A DNA stretch of 64,000 bases from Pseudomonas farris (GCF_019145235.1 NZ_JAHSTV010000007.1:310001-374000); one strand, 5' to 3'; counted from the first letter of the stretch, positions 34,932 through 44,303 are shown. Numbers and translations: made by a program. The notes: generated from the sequence alone by a model not told the origin.

Positions 34932-35303
34932 TCAACCGATCCGTTGCCGATATCGTTCTTGATTCAAGGAGAGTGCAGCTTCACACGCAGGCGGATCGAT
35001 GAGCGTCATCAGCCATTGAATGGACGCAAAATCCGGCAGCGCCGAAGCGTAGATCAAGGCATGACGAACCTGGCGGTTATCGAGGAAGAACCCAGGCAGG
35101 TCCAGTGTCCCCCCCGCCAGCGAGGCATTGATGACGACCAGATCAAATGGCTCGCAGCCGTATTCGACCAGGGTCAGCATCTCCGCAAGGCTTTGTACCG
35201 GCGCCACCCGGTAGTAATCGAGCTGATTGAACAGCCGTTCGGTTTTCATCCGATGAAAATGCTGCTCGTCGGCGATCAGGATACGCAAGGTTTTGTTGGT
35301 CAT
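34932..35303 (-). CDS. atypical receiver-domain protein
   Basis: A 123-residue protein that looks like a lone receiver fold: strand 1 with an acidic pair in RILIADEQHFHRMK, then alternating helices and strands (FDLVVINASLAGG, VRHALIYASALPD). The usual phospho-acceptor Asp at the end of strand 3 appears as Asn (VVINAS), and no clear conserved Lys is seen. It probably cannot be phosphorylated normally. GGAGG precedes the ATG at 35303. It lies on the same strand upstream of the BvgAS-like pair with 154 bases between. It may act as an adaptor or phosphate-independent partner of that phosphorelay. Confidence 0.7.
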   Translation of the reverse strand: MTNKTLRILIADEQHFHRMKTERLFNQLDYYRVAPVQSLAEMLTLVEYGCEPFDLVVINASLAGGTLDLPGFFLDNRQVRHALIYASALPDFASIQWLMTLIDPPACEAALSLNQERYRQRIG

Positions 35304-35508
35304 CGCGTGCCTCCAGGTCAATGCCTGATGAGTGAGGCGGCAAGACTACGCAAGAGCCATGAAGCGTTCTGTAGGACGTTTCCTAAAAGCTGTGTCACTT
35401 ATCCCTTCAGTACATGGCTCTCAGAGAACGGGCCGGGATTCGCCGCGCCGTTGCAGCGCGGGATTCTTCAGGAGGGGTTCAGGATTCTGGATTTGTGGTG
35501 TTTTTTCG

Positions 35509-35592
35509 GGCCTCTTCGCGAGCAAGCCCGCTCCCACATTTGACCTGTGTTTGCAGGACTAATGTGGGAGCGGGCTTGCTCGCGAAGAGGCC
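35509..35592. repeat. paired inverted REP element, long perfect stem
   Basis: GGCCTCTTCGCGAGCAAGCC and its reverse complement form arms of over 30 bases around a short spacer. Nothing else is seen in the 307 bases between the atypical receiver gene and pvdA, so this hairpin may close the pvdA transcript. Confidence 0.92.
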
Positions 35593-35610
35593 TCATAGCC
35601 GCCACAAATC

Positions 35611-36948
35611 TCAGCTCGCTGTGGCCAACAACAAATCCATCACCGACCGACCATGCCCCCACGACTTGCCATGGTCATACAGCGAACCGGCGATTTCATC
35701 GGCGCGGATCGGCAGGATCGACAGCAAGGTGTCACTCAAGCCGTGGCTGGCCTGACAGAAGCCCTGCATGTAGATGCCCGCCTTGCAGCGCTCGTCGGTG
35801 ATCAGTTTGTAGTTGCGATCAACCTCGAAATCGCCCAGGTACTGTTCCAGCGGCGCCAGCAGTTTGCGGTGCATCTGGCGCTCGTAACCGGTGGCCAACA
35901 CCACGGCGTCGTAATGGCGAACCGTGACTTCGCCGGTGGCGTTGTTGCGCACCGCCAGCTCGATACCGCGCTCGGTGGCGGTGGCTTTTTCGATGGTGGT
36001 CAGGGTACGGAACGCGTGGCGCGCGATGCCCGAGACTTTCTGACGGTAGAAGATGCCGTAGATGCGTTCGATCAGGTCGATGTCCACCACCGAATAGTTA
36101 GTGTTGTGGTACTCGTTGACCAGACGCTCGCGTTCGCTGCTGGCCTGCTGGAACACCAGGTCGGTGAATTCCGGCGAGAACACTTCGTTGACGAAAGGGC
36201 TGTCATCGGCCGGCTTCAGGGCCGAGCCACGCAGGATCATGTCCACCTGCACCGACGGGAAGCTGTCGTTCAGGTCGATGAAGGCTTCCGCCGCACTCTG
36301 CCCGCCGCCGATGATCGCGATGCTCATCGGTTGGTTGTTCACGCACGGCTGCTTGGCCATGCGCTCCAGATACTGGGAGTGGTGGAACACCCGGCCGTCA
36401 TCCTTGAGTGCCTTGAACGCTTCGGGAATGCGCGGTGTCCCGCCGGCGCTGACCACGACCGAACGGGTGGTGCGCACATGCTGCTGACCTTGCGTATCAC
36501 GCGAGATCACCCGCAGTGCCTCGACCTGCTGCTGGTGCAGCACCGGCTCGATGGCCAGCACTTCCTCGCCATAACGGCTCTGCTCGGTAAATTGCCCGGC
36601 GACCCAGCGCAGGTAGTCGTTGTACTCCATGCGGCACGGATAGAAGGTGCCGAGGTTAATGAAGTCCACCAGACGACCGTGGTGCTTGAGGTAATTGACG
36701 AAGGAGTACGGGCTGGTCGGGTTGCGAAGTGTCACCAGATCCTTGAGAAATGAAATCTGCAGTTCGCTCTGGGTGACCAGGGTGTTGCCGTGCCAGCGGT
36801 AGTCCGCCTGCTTGTCGAGAAACAGCACATCCAGCTCGCCCTGGCTCGGCCCACGCTCTTGCAGGGCGATGGCCAGAGCCAGGTTCGAAGGGCCGAAACC
36901 GACGCCGATCAGGTCGTGAACGATGGGCGATGCAATTGCCTGTGTCAT
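35611..36948 (-). CDS. pvdA: L-ornithine N5-monooxygenase
   Basis: A 445-residue FAD- and NADPH-dependent hydroxylase that makes N5-hydroxyornithine for pyoverdine. FAD-binding motif DLIGVGFGPSNLALAIAL (about residues 12-29), the segment LQISFLKDLVTLRNPTSPYSFVNYL, the NADPH motif IAIIGGGQSAAEAF (about 215) and the C-terminal ATGYERQ are all present. Length matches PvdA of P. aeruginosa (443 residues). The ATG at 36948 is chosen because the exact PvdS promoter at 37044-37067 lies upstream and would be transcribed before it. The product feeds a hydroxyornithine-activating NRPS module not seen in this window. Confidence 0.96.
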   Translation of the reverse strand: MTQAIASPIVHDLIGVGFGPSNLALAIALQERGPSQGELDVLFLDKQADYRWHGNTLVTQSELQISFLKDLVTLRNPTSPYSFVNYLKHHGRLVDFINLGTFYPCRMEYNDYLRWVAGQFTEQSRYGEEVLAIEPVLHQQQVEALRVISRDTQGQQHVRTTRSVVVSAGGTPRIPEAFKALKDDGRVFHHSQYLERMAKQPCVNNQPMSIAIIGGGQSAAEAFIDLNDSFPSVQVDMILRGSALKPADDSPFVNEVFSPEFTDLVFQQASSERERLVNEYHNTNYSVVDIDLIERIYGIFYRQKVSGIARHAFRTLTTIEKATATERGIELAVRNNATGEVTVRHYDAVVLATGYERQMHRKLLAPLEQYLGDFEVDRNYKLITDERCKAGIYMQGFCQASHGLSDTLLSILPIRADEIAGSLYDHGKSWGHGRSVMDLLLATAS

Positions 36949-37043
36949 TTCCAGTGTCCTCTGGATGAACCCCGGGCCAGCGGGGATAAAGCCTGGGTGA
37001 CCTGACCGGCCTTTGGTGGCAGCAGATCGTCTGTTGAATAGGA

Positions 37044-37067
37044 ACGAGGACAATGAAAAAAAATTTA
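37044..37067 (-). promoter_or_regulatory. iron-starvation (PvdS) promoter of pvdA
   Basis: Read on the minus strand: GCTAAAT, then CGT exactly 16 bases after TAAAT. This is a full match to the IS-box pattern TAAAT-N16-CGT used by PvdS. The CGT lies about 95 bases before the pvdA ATG. Confidence 0.88.
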
Positions 37068-37092
37068 GCGAGGTCTGATTAAACGGTGGCGA

Positions 37093-37575
37093 TCAATGGG
37101 CGTCCCACTGGCGCATTCGCACCCGGCAATGCTTCATGGCATTGACGATGTGCTTTTCCACCAGCGCCCGGGAAATACCCAGCTGCTCGGCGATTTCCGG
37201 GTGCGACAAGCCGTCGATCTTGCGCAAAAGAAAACTCTCGCGACACAGCCGTGGCAACTCCGCCAGTGCGCGCTGAAGCATGTCCAGGCGTTGACCGTGA
37301 TCGATACTGTTGTGGGGCGAGGGAATGAAGTAGCGCTCTTCGCTGTCGAGCACGTCCAGGGATTCAACCTGACGCAAGGCATTGCGTCGATGGTCGTCAA
37401 TCACCAGATTGAGCGCAGTGCGATAAAGAAACGCCCGGGGTTGTTCGATCGGCGTCTCACTGGAACGCTCCAGTACCCGCAGATAAGCGTCATGCACCAC
37501 ATCTTCGGCCACCTGACGGTTGCCTAGCTTGGCGTTCAGGAAACACACCAGCTCGCGATAGTAGTTTTCCAACAT
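37093..37575 (-). CDS. fpvI: FpvI-type ECF sigma factor
   Basis: A 160-residue sigma factor. Region 2: QVAEDVVHDAYLRVLERSS, QPRAFLYRTALNLVIDDHRR. Region 4: LPRLCRESFLLRKIDGLSHPEIAEQLGISRALVEKHIVNAMKH. Length and opening (MLENYYRELVCFLN) match FpvI of P. aeruginosa, the sigma factor that transcribes fpvA. The position between pvdA and pvdR is conserved, but the anti-sigma gene fpvR that normally accompanies it is absent here. ATG 37575 is preferred over GTG 37590. A Fur-like site lies upstream. Confidence 0.9.
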   Translation of the reverse strand: MLENYYRELVCFLNAKLGNRQVAEDVVHDAYLRVLERSSETPIEQPRAFLYRTALNLVIDDHRRNALRQVESLDVLDSEERYFIPSPHNSIDHGQRLDMLQRALAELPRLCRESFLLRKIDGLSHPEIAEQLGISRALVEKHIVNAMKHCRVRMRQWDAH

Positions 37576-37671
37576 GACTCCCGGCCGCACAGGGTGCGGT
37601 TTCTATCCTTGAACCAGATCCGCGACCGCCAGGCAGGCAGTGGCACGATGGTGGCAGTTTCGAGTGTGTAA

Positions 37672-37692
37672 TTTATAGTAATTCTCATATAG
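37672..37692. promoter_or_regulatory. possible Fur box between fpvI and pvdR
   Basis: TATAGTAATTCTCATATAG contains the AATTCTCAT core common in Pseudomonas Fur sites and about 10 of 19 consensus positions. It lies about 100 bases upstream of fpvI in the 332-base divergent region, where iron repression is expected. Match judged by eye. Confidence 0.5.
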
Positions 37693-37776
37693 ATTTAAAG
37701 CGCTGTTTCTATTTGCTTGATAAATAGTGCTGTCCTATACCTGTAACCCTTGCTCGTCACTCGATACGTCCACGCT

Positions 37777-37800
37777 TAAATTCCCCGCCGCCTTCATCGT
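37777..37800 (+). promoter_or_regulatory. iron-starvation (PvdS) promoter of pvdRT-opmQ
   Basis: TAAAT at 37777-37781, 16 bases, CGT at 37798-37800: an exact IS box. It points at pvdR, whose ATG is 108 bases downstream. Confidence 0.85.
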
Positions 37801-37907
37801 TTACAGGACAGCTCCCCGTGTCTGTCGGCCCTCCGACAGCGTTCGGCTGTCGCCAGATTTGCGCGCCAGCTGAACGACGGGCCGACTCCTATTGGCCGGA
37901 ACCCTGC

Positions 37908-39080
37908 ATGAAACGTCCCCGTCACACCCGACGCGCCCTGCTTGTAGCCCTTTGTCTGATCCCCGTTATCGCCGTCGCGGCCTGGCAGGTTCTGCCTCCC
38001 GGTCGAGATCGGTTCGCCACGGTCCAGGTCGCTCGCGGCGACATTGAAAGCAGCGTCACGGCATTGGGGACTCTGCAACCGCGACGTTATGTCGATGTCG
38101 GTGCCCAGGCCTCGGGGCAGATTCACAAGATTCATGTGGAGGTCGGTGACGTGGTCAAGGAAGGCCAGTTGCTGGTGGAAATAGACCCTTCCACCCAACA
38201 GGCCAAACTCGACGCCGGGCGTTTTTCCATCGACAACCTCAAGGCGCAGCTTCAGGAGCAACGGGCACAGCACGATCTGGCCCGGCAGAAATATCAACGC
38301 CAACAGAACCTCGCCGCCGGCGGCGCCACACGCGACGAAGATGTGCAAACGGCCCAGGCCGAACTGCGCACAACCCAGGCGCGCATCGACATGTTTGAAG
38401 CGCAGATCCGCCAGGCCCAGGCCAGCCTGCGCAGCGATCAGGCCGAACTCGGCTATACGCGCATTTACGCACCGATGAGCGGAACGATCGTCGCCCTCGA
38501 TGCCCGGGAAGGCCAGACCCTCAACGCCCAGCAACAAACACCACTAATCCTGCGCATCGCCAAACTCTCGCCCATGACCGTCTGGGCCGAGGTTTCGGAG
38601 GCTGATATCGGACACGTCAAACCCGGCATGACCGCCTGGTTCACCACGCTCAGCGGTGGTAATCGGCGCTGGAGCAGCACAGTACGGCAGATCTTGCCGA
38701 TACCGCCCAAACCGCTGGATCAGACCAGCCGAGGCGGCGGCAGCCCGGCCAGTTCCAATAAAAGCGGCACTGCCCGCGTGGTGCTGTACACGGTGCTGCT
38801 GGACGTCGACAACGCCGACAACGCGCTGATGGCGGAAATGACCACCCAAGTGTTCTTCGTCTCCAATCAGGCAAAAAACGTCCTTACCGCGCCGGTCGCG
38901 GCCTTGCAGGGCGGCCCGCAAGCGGACAGGCAATCGGCTCGAGTCGTCGCCCAAAACGGTGACATCGAGCAACGCACCGTGCGTACCGGCATCAGCGACC
39001 GCCTGAAGGTGCAGATCCTCGACGGTCTGGATGAAGGCGATCACCTGTTGATCGGTCCCACCGACGGCAGCGGAGGCTGA
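37908..39080 (+). CDS. pvdR: PvdR, periplasmic adaptor of PvdRT-OpmQ pump
   Basis: A 390-residue MacA/HlyD-type membrane fusion protein. N-terminal anchor or signal (RRALLVALCLIPVIAVAAW), lipoyl halves around VGAQASGQIHKIHVEVGDVVKEGQ and LGYTRIYAPMSGTIVALDAREGQTLN, and a coiled coil between (about 95-170). Length equals PvdR of P. aeruginosa (391 residues). It bridges PvdT and OpmQ in export of new pyoverdine and recycling of used pyoverdine from the periplasm. The ATG at 37908 is downstream of the IS box. pvdT follows with no gap. Confidence 0.95.
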   Translation: MKRPRHTRRALLVALCLIPVIAVAAWQVLPPGRDRFATVQVARGDIESSVTALGTLQPRRYVDVGAQASGQIHKIHVEVGDVVKEGQLLVEIDPSTQQAKLDAGRFSIDNLKAQLQEQRAQHDLARQKYQRQQNLAAGGATRDEDVQTAQAELRTTQARIDMFEAQIRQAQASLRSDQAELGYTRIYAPMSGTIVALDAREGQTLNAQQQTPLILRIAKLSPMTVWAEVSEADIGHVKPGMTAWFTTLSGGNRRWSSTVRQILPIPPKPLDQTSRGGGSPASSNKSGTARVVLYTVLLDVDNADNALMAEMTTQVFFVSNQAKNVLTAPVAALQGGPQADRQSARVVAQNGDIEQRTVRTGISDRLKVQILDGLDEGDHLLIGPTDGSGG

Positions 39081-41054
39081 ATGCAAACGCCTCTGATCGA
39101 CCTGCAGGACATTCGCAAATCCTACGGTGGCGGCGACGCGCCCGAAGTTCACGTACTGCGCGGCATCGACCTGTCGATCCACGCCGGGGAGTTTGTGGCG
39201 ATCGTCGGCGCTTCCGGTTCCGGCAAATCGACGCTGATGAACATCCTCGGCTGCCTCGACCGGCCGACGTCCGGCGAGTATCTGTTCGCGGGAGAAAACG
39301 TCGCCCGACTCGACAGCGATGAACTGGCATGGCTGCGCCGCGAAGCGTTCGGTTTCGTGTTTCAGGGGTATCACCTGATCCCGTCCGGCTCGGCCCAGGA
39401 AAACGTTGAGATGCCGGCGATCTACGCCGGCACCCCAGCAGCTGAACGCCACGCTCGCGCCGCCGCCCTGCTCGATCGGCTCGGCCTGGCGTCACGCACC
39501 GGCAACCGTCCGCACCAGCTCTCCGGCGGGCAGCAGCAACGGGTGTCCATCGCTCGCGCCTTGATGAACGGCGGCCACATCATCCTCGCCGACGAACCCA
39601 CCGGCGCGCTCGACAGCCACAGTGGAGCCGAGGTCATGGCCCTGCTTGATGAACTGGCGAGCCAGGGTCACGTGGTGATCCTCATCACCCACGACCGTGA
39701 CGTGGCGGCGCGGGCCAAACGCGTCATCGAAATCCGCGACGGCCTGATCATCAGCGACAGCGCCAGCGACAACCCCGCCGCCCAGACCTCGGCCAACCCC
39801 GGTGCACTGCAAGCGGTGGATTTGCGCACGCGGCTGACCGAAGGCGCCGAGGCCACCGGGGCCTGGAAAGGCGAACTGGTCGATGCCGTACACGCGGCCT
39901 GGCGGGTGATGTGGATCAATCGCTTCCGCACCGCCCTGACGTTGCTGGGAATCATCATCGGCGTCGCTTCGGTGGTGGTGATGCTGGCCGTCGGCGAAGG
40001 CAGCAAACGTCAGGTCATGGCGCAGATGGGCGCGTTCGGCTCGAACATCATTTACCTCAGCGGCTCCGCCCCCAACCCGCGCACGCCGCCCGGCATTGTG
40101 ACGCTCGATGACGTCGCGGCGCTGGCCAGCCTGCCGCAGGTCATGCGGATCATGCCGGTCAACGGTGCCGAAGCCGGGGTACGCTTCGGCAACCTCGACC
40201 ACCTGAGTTATGTCGGTGGCAATGACACCAATTTTCCGGAGATTTTCAACTGGCCGGTGGTCCAGGGCAGCTACTTCACCGAGGCTGATGAACACAACGC
40301 GGCGGCGGTCGCGGTGATCGGCCATAAGGTACGCACCAAGCTACTCAAGGATGTGGCCAACCCCATCGGCCAATACATCCTGATCGAAAACGTGCCCTTT
40401 CAGGTCGTCGGCGTACTCGCTGAAAAAGGCGCCAGCTCCGGCGACTCCGACAGCGACAACCGGATTGCCGTGCCCTACTCGGCGGCCAGTGTCCGGCTGT
40501 TCGGCACCCACAACCCCGAATACGTGACCATTGCCGCGGCCGATGCGCGCAAGGTCAAGGAGACCGAAAAAGCCATCGAGCAGTTGATGCTGCGCCTGCA
40601 TAACGGCAAACACGATTTCGAACTCACCAACAATGCCGCGATGATTCAGGCCGAGGCCAGCACACAGAATACGCTGTCACTGATGCTCGGTTCGATTGCG
40701 GCGATCTCGCTGCTGGTGGGCGGGATTGGGGTGATGAACATCATGCTCATGACCGTGCGCGAACGGACCCGGGAGATCGGTATCCGCATGGCCACCGGTG
40801 CCCGTCAGCGCGACATCCTGCGCCAGTTCCTCACCGAAGCGGTGATGCTCTCGGTGGTCGGCGGGATCGCCGGAATCGCCCTGGCGCTGATCGTCGGCGG
40901 CGTATTGGTGCTCAGCGAAGTCGCGGTCGCCTTTTCCCTGGCCGCCGTCATCGGCGCCTTCGCCTGCGCACTGATCACCGGCGTTGTCTTCGGCTTCATG
41001 CCGGCCCGCAAAGCTGCCCGGCTCGACCCGGTCACGGCCCTTACCAGTGAATGA
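39081..41054 (+). CDS. pvdT: PvdT, MacB-type ABC transporter of PvdRT-OpmQ
   Basis: A 657-residue fused ATPase-permease. ATPase (1-230): Walker A GASGSGKST, signature LSGGQQQR, Walker B IILADEPTGALD. The membrane part has a first helix near residue 285 (ALTLLGIIIGVASVVVMLAVGEG), a large periplasmic domain (about 310-530), and three C-terminal helices with the FtsX-like REIGIRMATGARQRDI. It powers pyoverdine export or recycling. The start directly follows the pvdR stop. Confidence 0.95.
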   Translation: MQTPLIDLQDIRKSYGGGDAPEVHVLRGIDLSIHAGEFVAIVGASGSGKSTLMNILGCLDRPTSGEYLFAGENVARLDSDELAWLRREAFGFVFQGYHLIPSGSAQENVEMPAIYAGTPAAERHARAAALLDRLGLASRTGNRPHQLSGGQQQRVSIARALMNGGHIILADEPTGALDSHSGAEVMALLDELASQGHVVILITHDRDVAARAKRVIEIRDGLIISDSASDNPAAQTSANPGALQAVDLRTRLTEGAEATGAWKGELVDAVHAAWRVMWINRFRTALTLLGIIIGVASVVVMLAVGEGSKRQVMAQMGAFGSNIIYLSGSAPNPRTPPGIVTLDDVAALASLPQVMRIMPVNGAEAGVRFGNLDHLSYVGGNDTNFPEIFNWPVVQGSYFTEADEHNAAAVAVIGHKVRTKLLKDVANPIGQYILIENVPFQVVGVLAEKGASSGDSDSDNRIAVPYSAASVRLFGTHNPEYVTIAAADARKVKETEKAIEQLMLRLHNGKHDFELTNNAAMIQAEASTQNTLSLMLGSIAAISLLVGGIGVMNIMLMTVRERTREIGIRMATGARQRDILRQFLTEAVMLSVVGGIAGIALALIVGGVLVLSEVAVAFSLAAVIGAFACALITGVVFGFMPARKAARLDPVTALTSE

Positions 41055-41061
41055 TCGATCT

Positions 41062-42456
41062 ATGAAACCGCAACTGAGCCTGTTGACCCTTTGCCTGTTA
41101 CTCGGCGCGTGCAGCCACCCCGCTCCGCGCCCGGACAGCGGCATTCAACCACCGCCCGCCTGGCAATCACCACACCGCGAAAGCGCTTCCCAGAACAGTC
41201 GGCAATGGTGGACGCAGTTCGGCAGCCCGCAGCTTGATCGCCTGATCGAACAGGCCCGCGTCGGCAGTCATGACCTGGCCGCCGCCATCGCTCGAGTGCG
41301 CCAGGCCCAGGCCGACACGGTGATTGCCGGCAGCTCGCAGCTGCCGGAGGTCAAGGCCGGCATGAACGCCAACCGCCAGAAACTGCTGCATGGCAAGGGC
41401 TACAGTCAACTTGATGTCGACAGCAACGACAAGGCCGTGGATTTTTTCGACGCCAACCTCAGCGCCAGTTACGAAATTGACTTCTGGGGCGGCAAACGCG
41501 CGTCCCGAGACAGCGCGCAGCAAGGGTTGCGAGCCAGCGAATTCGATCAAGCCACGGTTGAATTGACCTTGCTCAGCGGGGTTGCCAACAGCTACGCGCA
41601 AGCCTTGTCGCTGGATGAACAGAGTCGCATTGCTGAGCTGAACCTGGCCAACGCACAGAATGTCCTGAAACTGGTGCAGACCCGTTTCGATTCGGGTTCG
41701 GCCACCGCACTGGAACTGGCGCAACAGAAAAGCCTGGTGGCGGCGCAACAACGGCAACTGCCGCAGATTCGACAGCAAGCCCAGGATGCACTGATCAGCC
41801 TCGCCGCCCTGCTTGGCCGGCCGGTCCAGCAACTGCCGCCGAGCCAGGAGTCCTTCGTTCAACTGCAGTGGCCAGCCATCGGTGCCGGGCTGCCCAGCGA
41901 GCTGCTCAGCCGCCGCCCGGACATTGCCCGCGCCGAAGCGCAACTGGCCGCTGCCCAAGCTGACGTGACTGTCGCTCGCGCCGCCATGCTGCCCGCCGTG
42001 ACCCTGAGCGCCAACATCGGCTCGGGCGCCAATACAGCCAACGATATTCTGCGCAACCCGTTCTACAACCTGACCGCCGGGCTGGTCGCGCCGATCTTCA
42101 ATAACGGCCGCCTCGGCGCTGAGCGCGACAAGGCCACGGCCCGTCAACAAGAACTGCTGGAAACCTATCGAGGCGCGATCATCAACGGTTTTGCCGACGT
42201 CGAAAAAGCCCTCAACAGCATTCGCGGCCTGGATGAGCAGCGAGAGTGGCAACACGAAGAATTGAACCAGGCACAGACCGCGTTCAACATCGCTCAAAGC
42301 CGCTATCAGGCTGGGGCCGAGGATTTGCTGACGGTGCTGGAAACCCAGCGCACGTTGTATGCGGCACAAGATTCGAATGTGCAACTGCGGTTGTCGAGGT
42401 TGCAGGCGAGCATTGCGCTGTACAAGGCGTTGGGTGGGGGGTGGCAGGCGTTGTAA
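41062..42456 (+). CDS. opmQ: OpmQ, outer-membrane channel of PvdRT-OpmQ
   Basis: A 464-residue TolC/NodT-family lipoprotein channel. Lipobox LLGAC places the lipidated Cys at residue 17. Two OEP repeats are seen, with typical LDRLIEQARVGSHDLAAAIARVRQAQA and LLSRRPDIARAEAQLAAAQADVTVARAAMLPAVTL. It completes the tripartite pump. ATG 41062 lies seven bases after the pvdT stop; a REP pair follows. Confidence 0.94.
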   Translation: MKPQLSLLTLCLLLGACSHPAPRPDSGIQPPPAWQSPHRESASQNSRQWWTQFGSPQLDRLIEQARVGSHDLAAAIARVRQAQADTVIAGSSQLPEVKAGMNANRQKLLHGKGYSQLDVDSNDKAVDFFDANLSASYEIDFWGGKRASRDSAQQGLRASEFDQATVELTLLSGVANSYAQALSLDEQSRIAELNLANAQNVLKLVQTRFDSGSATALELAQQKSLVAAQQRQLPQIRQQAQDALISLAALLGRPVQQLPPSQESFVQLQWPAIGAGLPSELLSRRPDIARAEAQLAAAQADVTVARAAMLPAVTLSANIGSGANTANDILRNPFYNLTAGLVAPIFNNGRLGAERDKATARQQELLETYRGAIINGFADVEKALNSIRGLDEQREWQHEELNQAQTAFNIAQSRYQAGAEDLLTVLETQRTLYAAQDSNVQLRLSRLQASIALYKALGGGWQAL

Positions 42457-42476
42457 TGGTGGTGGCTGTAAACCGC

Positions 42477-42570
42477 TTTCGCGAGCAAGCCCGCTCCCAC
42501 AGTTGATCCGCGCCGAACAAACATTCCATGTTCGCTGAAGATCCAATGTGGGAGCGGGCTTGCTCGCGAA
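42477..42570. repeat. paired inverted REP element
   Basis: REP half-sites in inverted orientation between the convergent opmQ and pvdP genes; probably helps terminate both. Confidence 0.92.
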
Positions 42571-42594
42571 TGAACGATAACTCGGTCGCCCGGC

Positions 42595-44223
42595 TTAACT
42601 GGCAATCGGCTTGACCTTCAGATTCCGCGCATACCACGGCCGTTGCGGCACGCGGCGAAACAACTCGGCGAGTTTCTTTTCGTCAGTGCCGAAGGTGATG
42701 CGCAGCGCCAGCTTCATGGTTTCCGGGTCCATTTCTACCGACTTGCCGGCCTGTAATCCCGGCGTGGTGCTGCAACCGTGGGTACTCGGGCCGAGCCACG
42801 GATCATCGACTTCAACCCAGCGACCAGGGGCGAACCAGCGCACGCCATTGACCTCGAGCCGGCTGACCTCCCCCGGATGGAAGCGCTCGTGAGCGCGGAA
42901 CCAGTCTTCCAGACGATCGTCGATCCAGCCGTGGAAGTGCCAGAACACCGGGTTCACGTGGGATGAAAACGGGTCACCGAGAAAGTCGTTTTCCGGTGCA
43001 TACCAACGCGCGGAAAAGTCCGCTGGATCCCGGGCAAAAGGCACCGGCTGACCGTTGGATGGATCGCGCGGCACCGAGGCCCAGCGCATGTGCAGCCAGT
43101 CGTGCAGGCCTAGCTCAATCTCTGAGCCGAACTGCCCCAGGGTCAGCTTCGACAGATAACGCGGATCACGGTAGCGCGATTCCCAAACCTGAAAATTGCT
43201 GTGATAGGTTTCGGCGGTCTTGATGTCGCTGACCCACCGCGTGTACTCGGTATCTTCGGCGGCCAGCCAAGTGGGCGGCAGCGCAGTGCCATCGTGATTG
43301 TCGAAATAGCGGGCGAAGCCCTGACGGTCGCGTTCAAGCTCCGGCTGCGGCATCGGGAAGCTCGGCCAGGACGGCAGGTCCTGCATCGAACGCGCAGTGC
43401 CGAGCATGTGCCGGTGCATGAAGAAAAAGTCGACCCCCGAGCCATTACGGTCTTTGCGCGGCCCACGGGCATCGCGCTCCTCGCCCCGCGGGCCCGGCTG
43501 CCAGCCGATGCCGCGCAAGGCACCGCGCTGGTCTTCGGAGAGTTTGTGCCATTTGTCCCGCGTGGCGTGCCAGAGCTGGTGGAACAAGCGGTGTTCAGGG
43601 GAAATCAGCCACGCCAGCAACGGCGGATTCAGACCGACACGCTCTCGGGCTTCGGGAAACAGTCGTTTGCGCGCGACAAATCGATTGTCCAGTTCCGCCA
43701 AGCCGAGCGGGCGATCCAGACGCAAGACCCGCCCGCTGAGGGTGCCACTGCCGGCATTGCCGAAATCCGCCCAGACTTCATCGAGCACGACCGCCAGTTC
43801 ATAAGCCGGTGCGCCGTTGGCCGATTGCGTATCGACCAGGCGCCAGTACAGCTGGCTGGCGTCAGGCGAAACCAGATCGCCGATCACCCTGTAACGCGGC
43901 TCGGTTTCGCTGCGTAACTGTTGCGCGGTATCAAGGCAGCCACGCAGGCCGCGGCCGCGCTGGGCGATGTCGAGAAACAGTTCCAGCCCGCTCTGCGGTA
44001 AACCGTCGAGGCCCGCGCGGGATCCTTCAAAGCGGATATCCCAGATGCCTCGCAGCGAGTTGGCCAACTGCTGACCCGCGGTGTCCGCCAGATCGACGGT
44101 CGCTTCACCCGGGGTGATCGTCGGGTCTGGCTTCGTCCATTCGCGATGCCCATAAAAAGCCGCAGGCACAGCAGCGCCGGTCAGCGCCAGGCCTGCCATG
44201 AACCATCGTCGAGAAATCGTCAT
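42595..44223 (-). CDS. pvdP: PvdP, periplasmic tyrosinase for pyoverdine chromophore
   Basis: A 542-residue copper enzyme that oxidises the tyrosine-derived part of ferribactin to dihydropyoverdine. Tat signal SRRWFMAGLALTGAAVPAAF at the N-terminus. Copper-binding His clusters are seen in FFMHRHMLGTARSM, LGLHDWLHMRWAS and VFWHFHGWIDDRLEDW, as in tyrosinases. Length matches PvdP (544 residues). The start at 44223 lies downstream of the IS box at 44269-44292; the longer frame would begin next to the -10 element. Divergent from pvdM. Confidence 0.95.
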   Translation of the reverse strand: MTISRRWFMAGLALTGAAVPAAFYGHREWTKPDPTITPGEATVDLADTAGQQLANSLRGIWDIRFEGSRAGLDGLPQSGLELFLDIAQRGRGLRGCLDTAQQLRSETEPRYRVIGDLVSPDASQLYWRLVDTQSANGAPAYELAVVLDEVWADFGNAGSGTLSGRVLRLDRPLGLAELDNRFVARKRLFPEARERVGLNPPLLAWLISPEHRLFHQLWHATRDKWHKLSEDQRGALRGIGWQPGPRGEERDARGPRKDRNGSGVDFFFMHRHMLGTARSMQDLPSWPSFPMPQPELERDRQGFARYFDNHDGTALPPTWLAAEDTEYTRWVSDIKTAETYHSNFQVWESRYRDPRYLSKLTLGQFGSEIELGLHDWLHMRWASVPRDPSNGQPVPFARDPADFSARWYAPENDFLGDPFSSHVNPVFWHFHGWIDDRLEDWFRAHERFHPGEVSRLEVNGVRWFAPGRWVEVDDPWLGPSTHGCSTTPGLQAGKSVEMDPETMKLALRITFGTDEKKLAELFRRVPQRPWYARNLKVKPIAS

Positions 44224-44268
44224 TGCCCTACCTGTGTCAGCCATGAAGCAGGCTTTATCCAAGCTAGA

Positions 44269-44292
44269 ACGTTTGTTACCTCTACAAATTTA
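44269..44292 (-). promoter_or_regulatory. iron-starvation (PvdS) promoter of pvdP
   Basis: On the minus strand TAAAT (44292-44288) and CGT (44271-44269) are exactly 16 bases apart. The pvdP ATG follows 46 bases later. Confidence 0.87.
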
Positions 44293-44303
44293 TGGAAGGC
44301 CTT

